Assembly (NCBI GenBank): GCA_029339195.1
Contig: JAPTJF010000658.1
Coordinates: 1 to 23,156, forward strand
Length of the DNA stretch: 23,156 bases
Direction of reading: 5' to 3'
Origin: Micractinium sp. NFX-FRZ
Lineage: Eukaryota; Chlorophyta; Trebouxiophyceae; Chlorellales; Chlorellaceae
The notes below the pieces were generated by a model. The model had not been told where the DNA came from. It did not search any database and saw only the letters and a program-made list of their open reading frames with translations. The translations under genes and the position numbers were made by a program. Below are positions 16,401 through 23,156 of the stretch, in pieces; the stretch's first letter is position 1; each line of letters opens with the position of its first letter.

Positions 16401-18683
16401 GGCTCGACACACACCGCTCCGGGCCCCCGTGAGAGCCCCCAGTGCCCCAGACAGCGACCCCCCCATGCGCCCACCCACGCACCGTGAACATGCGGGCATC
16501 AGGCTCGTACTCCTGCACACACACAAGGCACAGCAGATAAATGCATGTGAGTCGATCTGAGTTGAGCTGGAGGGAGCTTAGTTGGGAAGCAGGCTTGGCA
16601 GGCCCCTGAGCATCATGCCGACCAAGGACAGCAACTGGGGAAGCAGCCTCCCCAGCTGCCAGCCACGAAATGCAGGCTGGAGCAACCAACGCAGCCTGGA
16701 GCCTCCGCCAGCCAGCTGCCAGTCACGGCTGCATCAAACGGTTGCGTCATGGGGTTGCAGTCCCAATGCAGTCTCCAGCCAATCAGCCAGGCCCTCACCT
16801 CAGCGCCCAGGTGGGTGTTCCAGGGGGTGACGGAGCCCGCGCAAGGGATCCACAGGCCGCCGTGCACGCTCCAGTCCACGTGCTGCAAGCATGTGAGGGG
16901 CAGGGGGCGCGCCCGGGGGCTCAGCTGGGGAGGGATGTGGCACCTGTGCTGCCTGCCCACCGATGCTGCTGCCATGGCAGCTGGGATGCGTGCAGCGTGC
17001 GGCATGGCGTGATCAAGCAGGCAGGCCAACCCAGGCGCATGCCGCGCCCCAGTGTCACCCGGATGTTCTTTGCGCAATGTCCGGGTGCCCGTTGCCCTCC
17101 CCAGCTGCCACCCCAACACCCCACCCCAGCCTCCTCCCTCCCTTGCCGTGCCACGGCACGCCACGTCGTGCCATGTCACTCACGCGCATGTTCTTGGGCA
17201 CCAGGGTGCCGTTGGCCAGCTGGTTGAGCTCCACCACGTACTGGGAGGGCGGGCGGGGGCTCTCAAACTGGACCACCAGGAAGAGCTTGTTGCCCACCTG
17301 CGCACAGGTACAGGCGGGGGTAACAGGGGGGCGGGTTCAGAAGGAGGAATAGAAGAGCACCCGCACATGAGCGGCACGACCCACCAAACAGAAATTCCAC
17401 GATCAGGCGGGTGCATTCATGTGGGCAAACACTGGATGCATGTTGGATGAGAGGTGCATGCAGTAAGGGAGGAGGCGGCTTGAGAGGCGGTGGGCGGGCT
17501 GGCATGTGCTGGCCGCACTTCAACCACCCGATCTGCGGCCCCACAAAACCATGCGCCCAGGCAGCTGCAGCCCCGGGCCTCACCTTGAGCAGGCTGCTGA
17601 AGTCGGGCTCGTTGGAGATCAGGAGCTTGCTGGTGGCGGTGCCATCCTGCAGGGAATGGGGTCAGAGAGAGGGGGTGGAACGCGTGGGAGCGCGGCGGGG
17701 GGGCAGGCAGCGGCAGGCAAGGGACGTGTCTAGATGGTGGTGCGGCCGTTTCTATCAGGAGCAAGGCGGTGCAGCACCAGAGGCAGGGGGGAGTGCCTCC
17801 AGTTGAGGGCGCCTGGCAGCAGCTGGGCGGTAGGTCAGGAATTTGGGAGGGAAACTGGCGGGAAGCAGGTGGATGAAGCTCATATGGACCCAAAGCTCGT
17901 GAACAGCGGGAACAGGGCAGATATGAGAGGTACGCGAGAAGCCTCTGAGAGAGGCGAGGCGGTGGGCTGGCGGCACCAGCGGCGGCAGGTGCCCACACGC
18001 TTTGGGTGCTTCCTTCAGACGCCACGCCAGGCGGCGGCGCCTCACCGAAAAAACGTAGACCGGCGGGCCTTGCTTTTCCACACATGCATGTGAGGCATGA
18101 CCTAATCCCAGAAAAAAACAGTGACACTCGGCTCACCTCAGCCTCATAGACGGGCAGGCCCCACTTGTTCAGCACCTGCCCAAAGGCCAGGCGGGAGCCG
18201 CCGACCTTGGCGGAGGAGCGCAGGATGGTCTGGTAGTCTGCGGGGTGGTAGTGAAGCATGGGAATGCAATGTGGGTGCTCTGGTATGTCGGGCATGGCAT
18301 GCGACGGGCAGGGCCAACTTTGTCTGCGGGAATCAGACTGTAAACCCCCAAAAGCAATCGGTCGCCGGCCAGCACAGCGGCATGGCGGCATGGCGGGCGG
18401 CAGGCAGAGCAGGCAGCAGTACTGGGCCTCGGTTCTGCGCCGCGCTACTCCCGATCGCGCGGCAGGGGCATGCCAGGCATGGATGGCGGCGCATCGAGGG
18501 CCCGGTTTGAACCGCGCCACCGCGCCATCACGATCACAGAGTGCACGGAGGAATGCAGGCTAAACAGAGGCCCTGGAGGCGCGGGCTGCGTGCGTACTCA
18601 CTCATCTTGACTTCAACCTGCTTGGCCAGGCAGGAGGCTGCCAGGAGCAGCACCGCTGCCGCAACCAGCGTGAAGCGCGCCAT
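10486..18683 (-). CDS. Secreted PhoX/DUF839-family alkaline phosphatase-like protein, copy 1 (complete, 24 exons, 601 aa)
   Basis: Likely hydrolyses phosphate monoesters outside the cell. Exons in gene order: 18602-18683, 18137-18237, 17584-17646, 17184-17297, 16799-16882, 16483-16512, 15992-16110, 15634-15735, 15328-15428, 15076-15162, 14880-14942, 14435-14520, 14119-14198, 13606-13713, 13308-13353, 12974-13064, 12455-12546, 12180-12204, 11916-11942, 11701-11741, 11507-11585, 11149-11226, 10844-10932, 10486-10503. They total 1806 bases and every junction keeps phase. Start ATGGCG is chosen because it opens a signal peptide (MARFTLVAAAVLLLAASCLA), although the frame stays open upstream. PhoX hallmarks: IPCAGSVTPWNTHLGAEE (residues 132-149, with the Cys that binds metal in bacterial PhoX), SPDNV (466-470), and SETTSPYYYPN followed by TQHPYE (513-539). 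The length is near bacterial PhoX. Enzyme activity is inferred from family only. The last exon is just five codons plus stop. Confidence 0.87.
12129..12162. repeat. (CCAG)n tract in the copy-1-specific intron
   Basis: CCAGCCAGC units lie inside intron 11943-12179, the intron absent from copy 2. I see no coding or mobile-element sequence in that intron. Confidence 0.7.
15259..15308. repeat. (CACAG)n-like array in a PhoX intron
   Basis: CACAG/CGCAG units fill the end of the intron 15163-15327. This is the same repeat family as the larger array at 2652-2754 in the channel gene, so the motif is shared across unrelated genes. Confidence 0.8.
18624..18683 (-). other. Signal peptide of PhoX copy 1
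   Basis: Residues 1-20 have a short basic start (MAR), a hydrophobic core of Ala, Val and Leu, and a small-residue end (SCLA) before KQ. This fits a cleaved secretory signal and places the enzyme outside the plasma membrane. Confidence 0.8.
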
Positions 18684-20179
18684 CGTCGCACTGCGCACCG
18701 TGCTGGCGGACGGGCTGGCGCTTGCAGTGCCGATTGTGAGAGTGAGGGATAGCGGCAAGAGGATCACAGAAGGCATGCACCATGCAGAATATGTCGCAGA
18801 CCGGCATCCAGGTATCTTCGACTGCCACGCTGGCATTGGGAGAAAGGTGCCGTCAGGAGGAGGAATCTCAGGTCCAATTCCAGCCCTCATTCGCAGCCCA
18901 GTGCCGTGCCCAAATCCTGCATTCAAGCCGTCGATCGGAGCGTGTTCCCTCATCCTGCTGATCACCTGCAAAGCTCTGGGCGGCTGGCGTGCTGCCGCTG
19001 CCACCCTGCCCCAGCACTCAACCAAGTGCTCTTCCACCACCCATTCTAGCCACCCCCAGCTCCCCACACCGAGGCAGCCACACTATCTCGGCTCATTCTA
19101 GCATCAATTAATAGCTGCCCGCCCGGTCTCGATCGAAGCAGTTTCAGTGACATGTAGGAAAGGCAAGCGGCGCAGGCTGGCAGCGCTGCCAGCAGCCAGT
19201 TTTGATGCCCTCACAGACAGCAGGCATGCTGTTTGAATTACTACGACCTGCATACAAAACGCATGCGTGCAGGATCAGCTGCATCCAGACAGTGGTAGGT
19301 TGACAAGCAGCAGGGACAGCGGCAACCTACGGCAGCAACAGCGGCAACCTCATCGGCGCAGGCGCAGCAGGCACAGCGCTCCTGCTCAGAGGGGGCGGCA
19401 GCTGCGGCATCCTCAGGGGTGCGTCGGCGGCTGCATCGCATGCCTGGGGGGCCTCTGCCCAGGCAAGTTCGGAGCAGGCTGCACAGGGGTATCCGCCAGC
19501 GTAGCTGCCATCGCCGCTGCTGCTGCCATGCCCGCGTTCCCTCCATGGGACTGTTCACTGGCAGCCTGACGACACGTCGCAAAGCCTCTGTGCTGCTCGT
19601 GCAGACTGGGCAGTGTGTTGAGGCAATTGCAATTCATAGTTGGGGTACTACTTCTTGTACGATACCAATTTGATTCGAGCGTACTGCAACTTGCACTCAC
19701 AAACAGAGCTGGGAGCACCTCTCCAAATATGGGGAAAGGCATTTGGGTCGGACAGAGGCACGGTGCACCACGAGTGGCGCTGCATGGTTCAAAAGGACAC
19801 ATAGCATGAAGGGGAATATATATTGATAAGGCGAAGGGCCTGCAAATGCATGCCACTGAGCGGCAGCGGTCCTTGTTATTTGTGTTGCTTAAGCACCGCA
19901 CTGCCCGTTGGGGCAGCCTGCCATGCGCGGGTGCGCACCCAGCACACCTGCAAATGACTCTGGCATACTGCTGCCTCTGGATGCTGCCCGGGGGGGAGGG
20001 GCGGGGGGGCCCAAGTGGCAATTAGTCGGGCCAGCGCCAGGTCAACCGCACGCACAGCTCATTCTGCGCCAGCTCATCAACACGCACAGCTCATTCTGCG
20101 CCAGCTCATCAGCACGCACAGCTCAGCCGGCGCCAGCTCAGCTCAGCCACCACATCCAAGGAAACTGGATGCCGGGGTC
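18684..20179. other. Intergenic region between the two PhoX copies
   Basis: The right part (about 19900-20179) should be the 3' flank of copy 2 and contains a 32-bp tandem repeat. The left part should hold the copy 1 promoter. An A+T-rich island with a TATATAT core lies at about 19815-19824, but it is over 1.1 kb from the start codon. I found no TGTAA signal for copy 2 and no P1BS-type phosphate-response site. Short open frames here lack recognisable motifs. Confidence 0.6.
20049..20140. repeat. 32-bp tandem repeat, three copies
   Basis: CACGCACAGCTCATTCTGCG plus twelve more bases (ending CAGCTCATCAA) repeats with starts at 20049, 20081 and 20113. The third copy is diverged. It begins about 40 bases downstream of the copy 2 stop, so it is likely in its 3' untranslated region. 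Confidence 0.85.
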
Positions 20180-21370
20180 TTACTTGAAAATGGTCAGCTG
20201 CAGCAGGGCGCCATAATGGTGGATGGTTAAACAAACAAACATTGCCCTCTTACACCAATGCCCCTCAACAAGCCCCCGCTCTCCCGCACCGCCAACCATG
20301 CATGCAGCCTGCCCCCCCGCTCCCCTCCCCCTCCTTCCTCTAGACTCTCCCTCAATCTCTCCCTCCCCTTCTGGGAATCCCGTTCCCCTCCCTCCTTCCC
20401 TCCCCTTTCCGCTGCGCAAGGATCCCTCCCTCCTCGTATCCCACCCCTCCCATGCCTGCCGGCCCTCACAGCCGCTGTCCCTCCAGCACCTGCCTGCCGC
20501 CCCTCCCCGAACCCCTGCCGCCGCCCCTCACAGCCGCTGTCCCTCCATCCACAGGCCGAGGAAAGCGGGACTCGCCTTGGTGGTGCCCCGAATGGAGAGC
20601 TTCTCAGCATCAGTCTGTGAGGGCTCAATCTCCTCCCACACAGCGCCCTTGCCGCCCGCCGTGTCTGCAGGGGCAGGCAGTGCAGGTGCGCAACTTGTGT
20701 CATGGACAATTCATTGGCGCGGCAGCAAGCAAACGTGCCATAACATGCTGTGCCCTGCTGTGGCCCTGCTGTGCGGTGCTGTGCCAGCTCACCGGAGGCC
20801 TTCCAGGCGAAGTAGCCCACAGTGCCGTCGATGCCGGAGGACAGGGGGTCGTTGGCCCTGCTCTCAAAGGCTGCAGGCGGGGTCACAGGACAGAAGGTTG
20901 CATGAGCGTGCCTGCTGGGGAGGCAGGGGCGTCATTCAAGTGGCCGTGCCGCCAACTGCCTCATTTTTGAGGCACCAAGGAGGGACGCGGGGCAGCAGGA
21001 GCATTCGCAGGAGCAGCACCTTTGTTCCTCATGCCACCGGGTGCACAATGACGTCTGCCATGTGTCAGTCAAGTGCCCACGTGCACAGCACATCTTTCCG
21101 CCCACTCACGCCACTCGAACGGGTGCATCATCACCGCCACCATGTAGGAGAAACCATTGATGTTGGGGTAGAAGTAGGGGGAGGTGACCTGCGGGGGCAC
21201 ACATGGCGAGTGGCCGGTGAACATCCTGGGGTGAGGGGCCGTGTGACCCCCCTACCAGGGCCCCCTCCGCTGGCTATAGGTCGTTGGGTTGCATGCCGCC
21301 TTCGTGGGTCACTCAGCAGTGCCAGAGAAGGGCAGGCAGCGCTCACCCCGCAACACAACAAGCCTCGGGG

Positions 21371-21401
<31 letters not shown>

Positions 21402-23074
21402 CACCGGCTACGTGACACATTCGGCCAGAGGGCAGGCAGGCAGCACCGGCTAGGTGGCATAGCCTGCCTCAGGACAGGCAGATCAGCCCTCACCTCAGCG
21501 CCCCAAGGGGCGGACATGATGCGCTTCATGGAGCCTGAGCACGGCATGGGGGGAGGGGGCATACACATGAGTGGGATGGGGAGGGCGGCGTGCAGGCGGC
21601 AGGAGCAAGGGTGCAGCACCCCGCGCGGCGCCCTCTGGCATCCGCCTCTCTGCCTGCCGCCAGCCCAGCCCCTGATGCCAGCGCCTGCAGATGCTTGTGC
21701 CCGTCTCTCTGCCCACGCTGCCAGCTCAGCACAGGCTCTGGTCCCCACTGAAGCCCACACAACACCATCCTACACTGCATGTTGTAGCCCACACAGCGCC
21801 ACACCCCACTGCCGCCTCACGGTTCTGCATGTTGTAGGCCCACAGCACGTCATTCTCGTGGTAGTCGCCATCCTGCAGCCAGGCAGCAGTAAGCACTGGT
21901 TGGCACAGGGGCGTGCGGGTAGCGGCGCTGTGTGCGGGGAGGGGGGAGCCCAACTCACCGTCCTGCAGCCAGGCAGCAAGCGGAGCTCGGCATGGAGCCG
22001 ACAGGGCACACAGCACGTACAGCTGTGGTACACATACAGGCTGTGTGGTACAGCTGTAGTACACAGCACATGCAGCACGTGTAGCTGGGGTGAAACCCTG
22101 AACCCTGCAGGCCTGCAGGCATTGGTACCATGACGGGGGCGGGACCAGCGCGCAGACCCCCCACGCCCGCGCACTGCCAGCGCCAGCTCAGCACGCACCT
22201 CGCAGGCTCTGTTTGAGGGCACCGCAAGTCACACAGGCAGCAAGCAGCCTCACGAAACCGCCCTCCCCCACCCCCACCCCCCACCCGGCACCCTGACAAT
22301 CGGGTGTGGACGCCTGCTGTCACCATCTCACAGCAGCAAGCAGCCTGCCAACACAAAACTCCCTCGCCCCACCTCGGCAATCAGGAGGGTGTCCAGCTCG
22401 GGAATGAAGGCGACGTTGTCGGGACCGGAGAGGCCGTCCAAGGCAGCGCCATTGGCGGAGTCGGCTGCGCGAGGGGCGGGGGGGGGGAGAGGCGGTGCAA
22501 GAGGAGTTGTGGGTGGGAAGGCTGGCAGGTGGGCGGGGCCGTGTGTAGGCAGAAGCAGGCGGGCGTGGGCAGAAGGAGGAGGCGGGAGAGGGAGGGATCC
22601 GGGTGCCCAGCAAGCAAAAGCGGTCCCAGCCTGGCCGCTGCTCTAGCCGGCTGCTGCAGCTGCCCGCTGCCGCTGATGTCGCCTGCGCAGGTGCTGGGTT
22701 CTGCCTCGCTTAGCTCACATGCATTGGTGTTGGCGCGCCCGCAGGTGAGGGGGTACATGGCGTAGGCGCTCATCAGGCGGTCAACCTGGCAGGGGGTATA
22801 AGGGGGGAGGAGCACACAAGGCACTTATAAGACTAAGTCAGCAGTCTCTGCAAAGCCGCACCCAGAGTGGAGATGGTGGGGCGGCGAGAGGGAGGTCACC
22901 TACGCTGTGACGGCTGTGGCGGTGAGCAGCGGTGAGCAGCTGTGCTGCAGACCCTAATTGAGCCGCCGCTGGCACCCCGGGTGCATGCGCATGCACAGCC
23001 GGGCCGGGCTGTGCCCAACGCCGTCAATGCCAGGCGGTGCGCGCACTCACCGGCAGGCGGTACACGCAGCCGAA
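20180..23074 (-). CDS. PhoX/DUF839-family alkaline phosphatase-like protein, copy 2 (C-terminal 179 aa; 5' end beyond the window)
   Basis: Tandem paralogue of copy 1, on the same strand. Visible exons in gene order: 23051-23074, 22719-22785, 22373-22464, 21821-21872, 21494-21534, 21110-21188, 20793-20870, 20576-20664, 20180-20197 with stop TAA. They sum to 540 bases, exactly the coding length of copy 1 from residue 423 to its stop. Matching motifs are FGCVYRLP, GPDNVAFIPELDTLL, DGDYHENDVLW, VTSPYFYPNINGFSY, MMHPFE and DPLSSGIDGTVGYF. By hand count roughly 60% of the last 88 residues are identical to copy 1. The TQHP motif of copy 1 is MMHP here. Exon structure differs from copy 1 at two introns, and the 20576 exon uses a GC donor. 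The upstream part, including the Cys motif and signal peptide, is not in the window. Confidence 0.87.
20570..20576 (-). promoter_or_regulatory. GC-AG intron donor in PhoX copy 2
   Basis: The exon ends ACCAAG and is followed by GCGAGT, giving AAG|GCGAGT. Copy 1 has AAG|GTAAGG at exactly the same codon. Both exons are 89 bases, so this position is fixed by the alignment. Confidence 0.75.
21371..21401. repeat. (CAGG)n microsatellite
   Basis: About eight CAGG units lie in intron 21189-21493 of PhoX copy 2. A smaller run of the same unit follows near 21432, beside a second copy of CAGCACCGGCTA. Confidence 0.85.
21955..21980 (-). repeat. Duplicated acceptor edge in PhoX copy 2
   Basis: The + strand block TCCTGCAGCCAGGCAGCA flanking the real acceptor (exon edge 21872) recurs at about 21961. 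Here only GACG separates an AG acceptor from a GTGAGT donor. A 4-base exon would break the frame, so this is read as a partial duplication. Confidence 0.5.
22000..22090. repeat. GTACAGCTGTG-type short repeats
   Basis: Several diverged copies of ACAGCTGT(G/A)GTACAC and AGCACGT(A/G)(C/T)AGC occur in intron 21873-22372. I see no coding potential in them. Confidence 0.55.
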
Positions 23075-23156
23075 CTGCAGGCATGGGGGAGGGATGCAAA
23101 GGGGAGGTGGACTGGGGGGGGGGGCGGGGGGGGGGGGGGTCTCAATGATGCCCAGG
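23075..23156 (-). other. Partial intron of PhoX copy 2 with a long G run
   Basis: The sequence upstream of the acceptor beside 23074 is intron up to the window edge. It holds a 26-base G tract (23114-23139) interrupted by one C. The next exon of copy 2 is not visible. Confidence 0.7.

Noticed and set aside
21959..21962. A 4-base micro-exon (GACG) between an AG and a GT in PhoX copy 2
   Set aside because: It would break the reading frame shared with copy 1. It is better explained as a partial duplication of the acceptor at 21872.
20223..22133. A 636-codon open frame on the + strand
   Set aside because: It runs antisense across five conserved PhoX copy 2 exons and their introns. It is low-complexity (Pro, Ser, Arg, Gln) and has no domain. 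Long antisense frames are expected in DNA this rich in G+C.

Overview
The window looks like nuclear DNA of a green alga (Chlorophyta). It is G+C-rich, with genes cut into many short exons by introns of about 150-540 bases. Minus-strand donors are mostly GTGAGN, acceptors mostly end in TGCAG, and one gene is followed by a TGTAA-type poly(A) signal. The gene families (a plant/animal-type voltage-gated K+ channel and a secreted PhoX-type phosphatase) fit an alga. I cannot name the genus. All three genes are on the minus strand. I rebuilt their exons by hand from splice signals, reading-frame phase and family motifs.

Layout, right to left (5' to 3' on the minus strand). (1) 20180-23074: the last nine exons visible of a PhoX/DUF839 phosphatase-like gene (copy 2); its 5' part lies beyond the right edge. 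(2) 18684-20179: intergenic DNA, with the copy 2 3' flank (three 32-bp repeats) and the copy 1 promoter side. (3) 10486-18683: a complete PhoX/DUF839 gene (copy 1), 24 exons, 601 residues, with a signal peptide. (4) About 9826-10485: a short intergenic region with a candidate TGTAA signal. (5) 199 to about 9825: a voltage-gated K+ channel of the Shaker-like/EAG/HCN superfamily with S1-S6, a TTVGYGD filter, C-linker, cyclic-nucleotide-binding-homology domain, coiled coil and low-complexity tail. Its start codon is unresolved. (6) 1-198: its 3' flank.

The two phosphatase genes are head-to-tail tandem paralogues. Over the 540 coding bases that can be compared they have no net length difference, yet they differ by two introns, one present only in each copy. 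A secreted phosphatase pair would release phosphate from external organic phosphate. The channel is probably an unrelated neighbour working at a membrane.

The most unusual signal is in the channel gene. Many of its introns carry partial, decayed tandem copies of the adjacent exon edge together with its splice site. This includes two extra copies of the exon that encodes the K+ selectivity filter. The neighbouring PhoX genes show almost none of this.
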